The notes beneath the pieces were generated by a model. It was not told the DNA's origin. It ran no database searches and worked only from the letters and a program-made list of their open reading frames with translations. From positions 37,966,759 through 38,030,758 of the forward strand of contig CAIIXF020000007.1 of the NCBI GenBank assembly GCA_903813345.2: DNA of 64,000 nt, given 5' to 3'. The position numbers were made by a program, and so were the translations under genes. Positions 45,767 through 56,099 of the stretch are shown one piece after another. The DNA is from Owenia fusiformis. Its lineage: Eukaryota; Annelida; Polychaeta; Sabellida; Oweniidae. Positions within the stretch are counted from its first letter, which is position 1; every line of letters starts with the position of its first letter.

Positions 45767-47515
45767 TACAATTATCCGTTGATAGAATACAATATGTGAT
45801 ACTATAGCAACAGTGTCATCTTGGACTATACTCAATGTGAGTTAAAATGAAATACTCACAGTTCAAAGTGTTCACATTGAGAGGTGTTCAGATTAGATAG
45901 GTGTTCAGATATACAGGTTTCACTGTACAATTATCCATTGATAGAATACAATATGTGATACTATAGCAACTGTCATCTTGGACTATACTCAATGTAAACT
46001 AAAATGAAATGCTCACAGTTCAAAGTGTTCACATTAAGAGGTGTTCAGATTAGATAGGTGTTCAGATATACAGGTTTCACTGTACAATTATCTGTTAATA
46101 GAATACAATATGTGATACTATAGCAACTGTGTCATCTTGGACTATACTCAATGTGAGTTAAAATGAAATACTCACAATTCAAAGTGTTCACATTGAGAGG
46201 TGTTCAGATTAGATAGGTGTTCAGATATACAGGTTTCACTGTACAATTATCCATTGATAGAATACAATATGTGATACTATAGCAACTGTCATCTTGGACT
46301 ATACTCAATGTAAACTAAAATGAAATGCTCACAGTTCAAAGTGTTCACATTGAGAGGTGTTCAGATTAGATAGGTGTTCAGATATACAGGTTTCACTGTA
46401 CAATTATCTGTTGATAGAATACGATATGTGATACTATAGCAACTGTGTCATCTTGACTATACTCAATGTAAACTAAAATGAAATGCTCACAGTTCAAAGT
46501 GTTCACATTGAGAGGTGTTCAGATTAGATAGGTGTTCAGATATACAGGTTTCACTGTACAATTATCTGTTAATAGAATACAATATGTGATACTATAGCAA
46601 CTGTCATCTTGGACTATACTCAATGTGAGTTTAAATGAAATGCTTACAGTTCAAAGTGTTCACATTGAGAGGTGTTCAGATTAGATAGGTGTTCAGATAT
46701 ACAGGTTTCACTGTACAATTATCCATTGATAGAATACAATATGTGATACTATAGCAACTGTCATCTTGGACTATACTCAATGTAAACTAAAATGAAATGC
46801 TCACAGTTCAAAGTGTTCACATTAAGAGGTGTTCAGATTAGATAGGTGTTCAGATATACAGGTTTCACTGTACAATTATCTGTTAATAGAATACAATATG
46901 TGATACTATAGCAACTGTGTCATCTTGGACTATACTCAATGTGAGTTAAAATGAAATACTCACAATTCAAAGTGTTCACATTGAGAGGTGTTCAGATTAG
47001 ATAGGTGTTCAGATATACAGGTTTCACTGTACAATTATCCATTGATAGAATACAATATGTGATACTATAGCAACTGTCATCTTGGACTATACTCAATGTA
47101 AACTAAAATGAAATGCTCACAGTTCAAAGTGTTCACATTGAGAGGTGTTCAGATTAGATAGGTGTTCAGATATACAGGTTTCACTGTACAATTATCTGTT
47201 GATAGAATACGATATGTGATACTATAGCAACTGTGTCATCTTGACTATACTCAATGTAAACTAAAATGAAATGCTCACAGTTCAAAGTGTTCACATTGAG
47301 AGGTGTTCAGATTAGATAGGTGTTCAGATATACAGGTTTCACTGTACAATTATCTGTTAATAGAATACAATATGTGATACTATAGCAACTGTCATCTTGG
47401 ACTATACTCAATGTGAGTTTAAATGAAATGCTTACAGTTCAAAGTGTTCACATTGAGAGGTGTTCAGATTAGATAGGTGTTCAGATATACAGGTTTCACT
47501 ATACAATTATCCTTT
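45767..47515 (+). repeat. ~157-bp satellite built on a transposon terminus, 11 units
   Basis: Eleven units of 156-159 bp. Each carries ACAATTATCC...GATAGAATACAATATGTG, then CTATAGCAACTGTCATCTTG, then the pogo-like right end ending CAGGTTTCACTG and TA. Five consecutive units (45928-46714) are repeated almost base for base at 46715-47502, giving a ~787-bp higher-order repeat. Marker differences (ATTAAGAGG, TACGATATG, GAGTTTAAATG) recur in the same order in both. Confidence 0.9.
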
Positions 47516-47639
47516 GATATTTTACTTATAGGAGAATACAATATGTTATACCATAGCAGCTGTCATCTTGAGCTAAAATGAAATACTCACAGTTCATTGT
47601 GCATACGCTGTTAATTGAAAAATATATTACAGTACAAGC

Positions 47640-48025
47640 TGTCTAAGCAGGGGGGAGATCTCCCAAAGTTCAGCATTCATATTCGATCACGTGGTACCTG
47701 TGTACTAGATCCATATAAGGCTTACATGACCATATAGGAATCTAACTGACCGTTGTCCGCCATTTTGAATATCATGTGATAGATCCATATAAGGCTAATA
47801 TGACCATATAGGATGACTGAGGGGAATCCCTGAATACGAAAGAATATGATAGTATTATGGGAGCTACTCACTTCTGCTGTCTAAGTGAACACCTCCTTCT
47901 AGTGAAAACTCGAGTCTCTAGTGGACACCCATCCTCTCCACATAATCTATTGACGTCTGTATAAATTACCCCCTCTGTAGTAAATGCCTACCAAAAACTA
48001 CCTATATACAGGTTTTACTGTATAG
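47640..48025. mobile_element. Transposon remnants, including a pogo-like right end
   Basis: CTAAGTGAACACCTCCTTCT and TCTCTAGTGGACACCC, then TATACAGGTTTTACTG before TA at about 48019, belong to the pogo-like family. The stretch 47700-47815 has two copies of AGATCCATATAAGGCT + ATGACCATATAGGA, 105 bp apart. Confidence 0.55.
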
Positions 48026-48150
48026 AGATTAGTGCTTACACTTTTAATATAAGGTAGAATTAGCGAATTCAAACTCATTTAAATATGAGTAGTACCTGCT
48101 ACTTATTGCATCCATGTCTAAATGAGTTAGCCATAAGCCATAAAATAGTA

Positions 48151-48722
48151 CAGGGTGGTCAAAAAAATGGAAACCCTGCATTTTCCTTATATCTTTGTCA
48201 CTTTAAGGAATTACTCCCTGATATTTCACACATTTGTACATCATTCAATTTCCTACCACCATACCATATTTCATGACCATCAGACTGATAGTCACAATTT
48301 TACAGAACTTTGAATAACATGCTTCAGATTTGACCATTATCGCGCTGTAGGCAAAACAGCACAGTTGTCAATGAGCCAAATGCATTCCTCAGCAGGTATG
48401 GCCTGAATGAAACAGATGATCTCACTTTTGAGGTTCGCAATTGTCCTGAGGTCATTCTCATATACTCTATCTCTGCCATATCCCCACAGGTAGGGACATT
48501 TTAGACGATGAGTACAGGTTTCCCCACAACGCAATAGTGGCCACTGGGCATGTTCTTTCAAGTACTGTAACATTGTGACTATCAATCTGATGGTCATGAA
48601 ATAAAGTAGGCCGGTAGCAAATTGAATGATGTACAAAAGTGTAAAATATCAGGGAGTTATTATTTAAAATGACAAAGATATGAGGAAAATAGTAATAGGG
48701 TTTCCATTTTTTGACCACCCTG
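48151..48722. mobile_element. Mariner-like element with long TIRs, TA flanks
   Basis: 572 bp. Left end CAGGGTGGTCAAAAAAATGG, right end inverted with the same sequence. TA lies at 48149-48150 and 48723-48724. The inverted similarity continues ~150 bp inward (TACATCATTCAATTT, TCATGACCATCAGA). It encloses the transposase remnant described next, so it is an internally deleted derivative. Confidence 0.85.
48337..48546 (-). pseudogene. Mariner-type transposase C-terminal remnant
   Basis: Read on the minus strand, this gives QWPLLRCG, then YLWGYGRDRVYENDLRTIAN, LKSEIICFIQAIPAE and a DN near the end, before a stop at 48337. This matches the conserved C-terminal layout of mariner-family transposases as I know it: WPxRSPD, then FLWGYxKDRVY, RTIxxLK and AIPxE. 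The SPDLNP-like aspartate motif is mutated. The first ~30 codons of the open frame are the TIR, not transposase. The catalytic N-terminal and central parts are deleted. Confidence 0.75.
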
Positions 48723-48949
48723 TATGTTAAAGTGTCAGCTGTCAGCTGACAGCTGCTTTTTATTTGAAAATTCTAGCTCAATTTTGAAGGAAGTTACATC
48801 AATTTTTGTAAAATTTGTCCTAGGTTTGATTCCCACTTGGGGCATTGAATTCAGCACACTTTCTTTCAATTTCTTTATCTGTTACACTATACTCGTTAGT
48901 TGGTCATTCCCCTTGGGCATCCCCAGGTCATTATCATTATTATATATAT

Positions 48950-49515
48950 CTGAACAGCATCTAATATGAACACCCACCCCACCTCTCAATGTGAACACCC
49001 ACCCCACCTCTCAATGTGAACACCCACCCCACCTCTCAATGTGAACACCCACCCTACCTCTCAATGTGAACACCCACCCCACCTCTCAATGTGAACACCC
49101 ACCCTACCTCTCAATGTGAACACCCACCCTACCTCTCAATGTGAACACCCACCCCACCTCTCAATGTGAACACCCACCCCACCTCTCAATGTGAACACCC
49201 ACCCCACCTCTCAATGTGAACACCCACCCTACCTCTCAATGTGAACACCCACCCTACCTCTCAATAGGAACACCCACCCCACCTCTCAATGTGAACACCC
49301 ACCCTACCTCTCAATGTGAACATCCATCCCACCTCTCAATGTGAACACCCACCCTACCTCTCAATGTGAACACCCACCCTACCTCTCTATGGGAACACCC
49401 ACCCCACCTCTTAATGTGAACACCTTTTGGTTCCATAGACCTCCACATTAAAAAAAACTTTGTTTGATAACTTTTGGCAAGTTCCATTGGTGTTCAGATT
49501 AGACAGGTTTTACTG
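48950..49515 (+). mobile_element. Pogo-like element expanded by a 25-bp minisatellite
   Basis: The right end GGTGTTCAGATTAGACAGG TTTTACTG (49489-49515) and the internal block CCACATTAAAAAAAACTTTG belong to the family. Near the left end, TCTAATATGAACACC leads straight into the array. The array unit equals the family's TCTCAATGTGAACACC motif. Confidence 0.65.
48968..49420 (+). repeat. 25-bp CACCTCTCAATGTGAACACC array, ~18 copies
   Basis: About 18 units of ACCTCTCAATGTGAACACCC + ACCCC/ACCCT. Almost the only variation is CCCC/CCCT and a few point changes, so it is young. Confidence 0.9.
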
Positions 49516-49519
49516 CATG

Positions 49520-49995
49520 AACGTCCCAAAGTCAAAATGACTCCAAAGGCCAAATTTGACGGAAGACTTCTAATGGGTTACAAGAAATAATTGCCGCTAA
49601 AATAAACACCCGTGAGATAACTTCACCTTAATTGATAACCAAATTATTGCTAACTTTCAATTACAAGATTAGGTAAGATATTGAATATGAGATTATATCC
49701 ATTATCTAAATTACCTCATTTTTCCGTTTGATTTCCTAAATACTGATTGGCGTACTTTGAAGTCGTTTTATGATAGGCTTGTATCTCACCCTTCGCTACG
49801 CAATATATGCATCAAAATGACAAGGCCAATCTACTGTGAAAGATTGCCATTGAACCCTTTGATTGGTTAATACGTCTATGCATAATCATTTCATGGCTAA
49901 TGGCATAGAAACTGCTTGATTGATGAAGATCTCTCGCTCGCTCTTTCATTTCCCGATATATTATCATCTGGATATACAACCCAGTCTATTGCTAG
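49520..49995. other. No gene seen
   Basis: Contains two octamer-like/ATTGG motifs but no exon or promoter I can support. Confidence 0.4.
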
Positions 49996-49999
49996 GTCT

Positions 50000-50785
50000 G
50001 CTTTAGGTCTACCCTAGCAGGTTAACTTTAGGTCTATTTTAGCAGCTTAACTTTAGGTCTATTTTAGCTGGTTAACTTTAGGTCTATTTTAGCAGCTTAA
50101 CTTTAGGTCTATTTTAGCATGTTAACTTTAGGTCTATTTTAGCAGGTGAACATTAGGCATATTTTAGCAGGTTAATTTTAGGTGTATTTTTACAGGTTAA
50201 CTTTAGGTCTATTCTAGTAGGTTAACTTTAGGTCTATTTTAGCAGGTTAACTTTAGGTAAATTTTAGCAGGTTAATGTTAGGTCTATTTTAGTAGGTAAT
50301 CTTTAGGTCTATTTAAGTAGTTTGAATTAGGTCTGTTTATGTAGGTTAAGTTTAGATCTATTTTAGTAGGCTAACTTTAGGTCTACTTTAGCAGGTTAAC
50401 TTTAGGTCTATTTTACCAGGTGAACTTTAGGCATATTTTAGCAGGTTAACTTTAGGTCTATTATAGTAGGTTAACTTTAGGTCTATTCTAGTAGGTTAAC
50501 TTTAGGTCTATTTTAGCAGTTAACTTTAGGTAAATTTTAGCAGGTTAATGTTAGGTTTATTTTAGTAGGTAACCTTTAGGTCTATTTTAGCAGGTTAACT
50601 TTAGGTCTATTTAAGTAGTTTGAATAAGGTATGTTTATGTAGGTTAACTTTAGGTCTATTTTAGTAGGCTAACTTTAGGTCTACTTTAGCAGGTTAACTT
50701 TAGGTCTATTTAAGTAGTTTGAATAAGGTATGTTTATGTAGGTTAACTTTAGGTCCACTCTAGCAGGCTAACTTTCAGTCAACTT
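50000..50785 (+). repeat. 25-bp GTTAACTTTAGGTCTATTTT array, ~30 copies
   Basis: Units of GTTAACTTTAGGTCTATTTT + AGCAG repeat ~30 times. A longer block including AAGTAGTTTGAAT and GTTTATGTAGG occurs three times (about 50313, 50611, 50708), indicating secondary amplification. Confidence 0.9.
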
Positions 50786-50789
50786 TTGG

Positions 50790-51290
50790 TCTATATATCC
50801 CATCCAACAGAATCTGATTGGATATCAGGAAAATCCCCCAAAAATCTTTATTTAAAGAGGACTGATGCAGTTTTAGCTCTTGAGAAGGGTAGGTCATTCC
50901 ATAGCATTTTGAAATTGATGGTGTCATAACTTCACCCTTAAACTATGGCAGGTGGCACCCCCAAAATAATTGCTGTAAATGATAAATATCAGTCACAGTA
51001 TTATCATGAATAAATTGTCAGCCTTATCTACACTTACTTTATAAACTGACATTCAAAGAAACACCACCTCTCCACTTTTCAGGAACCAATTTAAAGAAAC
51101 TATTGTTAAAATACAGAAATTATATTTAATACATAATCAATGCAGATATAATACATGTATTGAATGGGATAATACAAATATTATACAAAATAAAGATATA
51201 ATACACAATCTCATATTGTAGATTATCCTACACTTAGTGTACTAAATGTATAATAACATTAAAAAATAGATTTGATTTCTATTGACAAAA
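50790..51290. other. No gene seen
   Basis: AT-rich; short ATAATACA repeats at 51120-51200 only. Confidence 0.45.
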
Positions 51291-51299
51291 TGAATAATC

Positions 51300-51450
51300 T
51301 GAGGATATCATGACGATATACTTCGGAAAACCAAATATGCGGAGGATAAAGTCACAGCACGATGTACTCCGGAAAACCAAATATGCGGAGGATATTGTGA
51401 CGATATACTCCGGAAAACCAAATATGCAGAGGATATTGTGATGATATACT
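51300..51450 (+). repeat. ~46-bp tandem repeat, 3 copies
   Basis: GAGGATATTGTGACGATATA + CTCCGGAAAACCAAATATGC three times, with the middle unit diverged (AAAGTCACAGCACGATG). Confidence 0.8.
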
Positions 51451-51904
51451 CCTCTTGTTGATTTTTAGTGAAATTTAATTTTCAGTGAAATTATACATTT
51501 AGTAGACTAATTAAAGGATAATAACAGCATCCTATGTTTTTTTCAGAATATTATTTTAATCTACTCTGTGATATTGATATATGCACTGGTTTTGCTTCGC
51601 TCTCTCTTGTAATTATCAATATCACCTCATAGATAATATATTCCTCAAAATCATAGCATATCTTATAATTATACTGATATTATAAAGATATTAAATACTG
51701 AATACAGATATTTAGATTGCATTTATTTAGAGAATATATTTTTCTGTCTATATTATTAGAAAGATGGGGTTGCTGATAGAATATGTTCGCAAAACTACTA
51801 CTCAAATATATAAATAAGTTCACAAGTGGAAACCTCTTCCCATGTTAAATAATGGCAAATAATCGGTTTAGTGCCAAGATTAATATACATATTCAGGTTA
51901 TATG

Positions 51905-52097
51905 GAGGCCGATAGCCAGGGGGGTTTGAACCTCCTCCCTGGCCAAAAGTTATGTTAAAATCATGCAGTTGTTCACCATTGTGAGCACTTTTCAAGTGAT
52001 TTTGGCCATTTTTGAGCCAAAGTTGTCAAAAGTGAACCCCCTGGAATTTTTGAAAACTTGACCCCCGCCCCCTTGGCAAATCCTGGCTACGGGCCTG
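51905..52097. mobile_element. GTAGCCAG-type TIR element, copy 4
   Basis: 193 bp, opens GAGGCCGATAGCCAGG and closes CCTGGCTACGGGCCTG. Interior CCAAAGTTGTCAAAAGTGA is the reverse complement of 44979-45163. Flanking 5-mers ATATG and ATATA nearly match. Confidence 0.75.
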
Positions 52098-52099
52098 AT

Positions 52100-52925
52100 A
52101 TATCAGTAATAATCATTTCCATCCTTGGCACTGTTTTTACAGAGGAATTAGGAGACAGAATTGAGCAAATGATAATGTAGTGACATACACTTTAACAGTA
52201 AATGTATGTTTCTACATTATTATTTAAGATAGATGCATAGGCGTCGCCGGGGGGGGGGATGATGATTGTCAGCAGTACAAACCTATCAACAGCTTTACTG
52301 TGTGTCCTATCTCCCTTGTATTGGTATACAGCAAAGAATAGGAGACCTAATTAATTTACTGTTCACTTACTAATAAAGGGCAATAAATCCAAGACATTAT
52401 AGGCCAGGAAGCATAATTTCATTGTGACTATATCAACCCAGATGCAAGCAATACAATAAATCAGAACACTTAGTGCTTATGCGGTGAATTATATTCTCAT
52501 AATAATCAGGAGGCATTTCGTGGTCCTAGTAGTGCGTCTAAATAAAGGACCATTCTCGATTTGGAGAATGAAGTTCATTGGCGTATTTCGACGTTCTAAA
52601 TGTTGCCAACAATTTTGATTTTTTTACATAGTGTAGATTGAAATGTGGTCTTTTGAATATTTAAGATTTAATTATGGTAATATTTTTATTTCTTTCATAA
52701 AACAAATATTAGCAACCCCCCCCCCAAATACTTCACGTGTCCCATTGTTTAAACTGGAGCCCTATTAGCTCAGAACTCTCAACAGAAAAAATTCAATTTT
52801 TTTCAAGCATGGCAGGGACTAATTATCACGGAACATAATAACTGCTCCTGGTACGTCAGAGTAACTGGATGGGAAGCAATGAAAATAGAAATAAACTGGT
52901 GCCAATAGTGTACGAAAGAGGCAGG
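52100..52925. other. No gene seen
   Basis: G-run at 52249-52258 and C-run at 52717-52725 may be edges of decayed elements. No exon. Confidence 0.4.
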
Positions 52926-53010
52926 GGTTCACATTTTCAGTTTTTTTAACATGGAAGTCTATGGCAGCTTGAAAAATGAGACTGAAAAAAAGTTTTCAGG
53001 TTTTACTGTT
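52926..53010. mobile_element. Pogo-like right-end remnant
   Basis: TTTTTTTAACATGGAAGTCT and TTTTCAGGTTTTACTG followed by T match other copies' internal block and right end. Confidence 0.5.
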
Positions 53011-53059
53011 AAGATGAAAGTTTATTTGGTTGCGATAACACATGCTTATATATTATACT

Positions 53060-53520
53060 TAAATAAAACCGACCTTATTTGGTATGTCTCAAGACTAGAC
53101 TGTCCTTATTTGGTAAACAGATGTACCCTTATTTGATATGCCTCAAGACTGTCCTTATTTGGTAAACAGAAATACTCTTATTTGGTCTCAAGACTGTCCT
53201 TATTTGGTATGCCTCAAGACTTCCTTATTTGGTAAACAGAAATACTTTTATTTGGTATGCCTCAAGACTGTCCTTATTTGGTATGCCCTTATTTGGTATT
53301 ATACTCAAGAATGTTCTTATTTGGTAAACAGAAATACTGTTATTTAGTATGTCTCAAGATTGTCCTTATTTGGTAAACAGAAATACTGTCCTTATTTGGT
53401 TTGCCTCAAGACTGTTGTTTAACATAATATAGTATTTAACAACATTGTCCTTAATTGGTATTTAACAAGATTGTCCTTATTTGGTATGCCTCAAGACTGA
53501 CCTTTTACGGTATGCTATTA
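53060..53520 (+). repeat. TCCTTATTTGGTAAACAGAAA-type irregular array
   Basis: Two short units alternate: CTTATTTGGTAAACAGAAATAC and CTTATTTGGTATGCCTCAAGACTG (listed as the first 20 or so bases of each type), with many deletions. Confidence 0.8.
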
Positions 53521-54040
53521 GGCTGCCCCTATTTCATATTCAACATGACTATCCCATAATCATTTGACTTGATCTTCGTACCAAAAGGATTATTATTAAT
53601 CACCTAAAGGATTACACCAATCTACTCAAAATATAATATTTAGACAGTTATTTATTTTAGTCACGTCATAGTCGGGATCGCCATGAATTGCAAATTGCGG
53701 GCAAATTAAGGATTTTTTGCAAATTTTGAGGGCTTGATTTTGATGAGGGATTTTTTGATGAGTTAATTATAAGAAGACACTAAAATTATTGTACGGATTA
53801 TGGTATAGTATTTTCCTCATTTTGCCACGCAGTTACAGTCAGGTCTTAATATATCTGGGGATTTCTAGCACTCTCATAATAAGTCCATCTTTTAGTACAA
53901 TTTGACTGTGAATTGGACTCCAATCCCATTAGGGCTGCTAGTACTCAGTGTAGCTAAGAGCAGGGAAAACCCCATGATTCATTTGATGACATACGATTTC
54001 CTCCTTCGCACACCTCCTTTTGTAAGTGTCGAAAACTTAC

Positions 54041-54125
54041 CCTCCATCTTGGTTTTCAAAGTTTTCTAATTGACCTAGTTTTAAACCAATCAACGATCGA
54101 CTCGCTAAACCAATCAGCGACGATG
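54041..54125 (-). promoter_or_regulatory. CCAAT-box promoter-like stretch with ATG and donor
   Basis: Read on the minus strand, two CCAAT boxes in inverted form (CTGATTGGTTTAG and TTGATTGGTTTAA, centred near 54113 and 54088) lie 40-70 bp upstream of CCAAGATGGAGG|GTAAGT. The ATG is at 54047 and the donor begins at 54040. AACCAATCAGCG on the + strand matches the NF-Y consensus. No downstream minus-strand exon was recognised, so the gene is hypothetical. Confidence 0.35.
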
Positions 54126-54226
54126 TCATCTCAATACAGGTTTACATTATAAGGGTATGTCATCTTTGAACCCTGGGGTTTCTCCCCCTCTTGTGTAGCT
54201 AGTACTCATAGTTCATTTTCAGTTAA

Positions 54227-54495
54227 GTCTGCGTCTTATCCATAATCATTTATTTATGAAGGAATACATTTGAAGAAAAAGTACATTTAAATATTCATAA
54301 TTAGCCCTATTTATAGTATGAATTTTTCCTAATTTTATGATGAGGATAATTTTCTTGTTCATTTTCAGTTAAGTCTGCGTCTTTTCTATAATCATTTATT
54401 TATGAAGGAATACATTTGAAGAAAAAGTACATTTAAATATTTATAATTATTTATAGAATGAATTATTCCAAATTTTTTGATGAGGATAATTATAC
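54227..54495 (+). repeat. ~130-bp direct duplication
   Basis: TTCATTTTCAGTTAAGTCTG, AATCATTTATTTATGAAGGA and AAAAAGTACATTTAAATATT occur at about 54218 and 54358 with ~10-bp indels. Confidence 0.8.
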
Positions 54496-54717
54496 AGTGA
54501 GTAAAGGATTGACTTTTCCATGTGTATTCCATATTCGGTAACTTCTCAACATTTATATGGTCTCAGTGAATATGTGATACATTGATTCTCAGATTAGACA
54601 GGTTTTACTGTAATATGTGCATCTAGCTGTATTGTGTTACGCCGCATCTTTGTGACTACTTCATGATCTATATATGTACTGTTTATTACTCCTTGGTAGA
54701 TTATTTTTACCTGTAAG

Positions 54718-54812
54718 CAGATTGTGCTTTCGTTGCACTTGATATTTGGTTGTGCTTGGCATAGATTGTGCTTTCGTTGCACTTGATATTTGGTTGTGCT
54801 TGGCATAGATTG
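54718..54812 (+). repeat. 44-bp direct duplication
   Basis: AGATTGTGCTTTCGTTGCAC through GGTTGTGCTTGGCAT occurs twice in succession, with a third partial start. Confidence 0.8.
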
Positions 54813-55179
54813 TGTTTTTGAAGAAGTCTTGGTTTATACTTGAAGACACCATTGGCTTTCAAGAGACTCTTGAAAACTCACGATTACACTTAAAGTCTCG
54901 GCTTAATTACAAATTAGATTGCGCTTTTAGCTACTGGTCAAACAGAATTATTTGTCTCCCGTAATGTCTATGATGGAAATATCCAAGATCTTGATTCAAA
55001 TTTTTTTCATATACATGATACATGAGGGGGGTACAAATAGGACTTAAGCTTTAAAGTTGACCCTGTAGAATGGCTTTTGGACTAGTGTTTCATAACATCA
55101 TTATTCAAACATTGAATAAGTTTTTTATACCACTTGGACTGCATGAGGTCTTTATAGAATATTTTAAAATCTTATTTGA

Positions 55180-55376
55180 ATATAATAGAACCATTCTAAG
55201 TGGAAGGCCTTTGGGACTACAAAAAGTGTTCCACTTAGTGTTCCACTTGCAAGATGTTCCACTCAAAGAGGTTCATTAACATGGAGTCAAAGGTCCGCAG
55301 GACTTTTAAAAACCCATTCCACTTGTGAGGTGTTCCACTTACAGAGGTGTTCCACTTAGCAGTTTCTACTGGTTTT
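55180..55376. mobile_element. Pogo-like variant with GTTCCACTT motifs
   Basis: AGTGTTCCACTTGCAAGATG, GAGGTGTTCCACTTACAGAGG-like units and a right end GCAGTTTCTACTG resemble the pogo-like layout with GTTCCACTT in place of GTTCACATT. A related subfamily is likely. Confidence 0.5.
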
Positions 55377-55832
55377 TTTGTATGCATAGTTCAAATTCAA
55401 AACATCTTGTTTAAGTTAAGTTAAAATGACATTTCCACAAATTATATTTTTAATTTTCCCTGAAAGTGTCGACCTATCTTGTAAACAATTGCCCTCTAGG
55501 AGCAAGACATAATTGGCAAGGATCCAACTTGACGTTTATTTTGTGTTTACAAATGTTACCTCTATAATCTTTATTCTCACTATTAGTATGCTATATCCTA
55601 TTCCTATGAGGTGTTTAATGCTATTCCAGGTGCCCACCCCTGTAAACATACTTCTATTTTAATTTCAGTTCTCTCGGCTTTTATAAACATTAGAAACGAT
55701 TTAACACCAGTTAATGGTCCTTATGCACCACTGAAGGATATTGAGATCTCTTAAAATCCAAATTTGAGTTTCTAAATTACTTGTTTTCTAACTGGATTTT
55801 TAGATTTTAAGTTATTTTTAGGAAATATGTAT

Positions 55833-56094
55833 CACTGGCGCATCCAGAAGCTAACAATAGGGGGGTCCCAAATTTCAAATCAGAAAAAAATGTCTATGCT
55901 TGCGCTGAATTTTTTATTAGAAATTTAAGGCCCATTTTTGAAAATTTGGTCTAAAAATGCCCAAAATAGGCCAAAGTAATGCCCAAAAAGTCATATTAAT
56001 TGAGGCCCAAGAATTTTTTAGGCCCAAAATTTTTTTTCTAGGCCCACCCAAAGGGAAAGGCCCAGGCCCTATGCCCCCCCTGGATCCGCCAGTG
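55833..56094. mobile_element. GGATCCGCCAGTG-type element, complete copy
   Basis: 262 bp, starts CACTGGCGCATCCAG and ends CTGGATCCGCCAGTG: clear inverted termini. The interior is rich in GGCCCAAAA blocks. GAAATAT occurs on both sides but not directly adjacent on the left, so the duplication is unresolved. The minus-strand open frame here belongs to the repeat. Confidence 0.8.
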
Positions 56095-56099
56095 GAAAT

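Noticed and set aside
48467-48718. Second minus-strand frame in the mariner element as a separate protein
   Set aside because: It is a frame-shifted reading of the TIR and transposase remnant.
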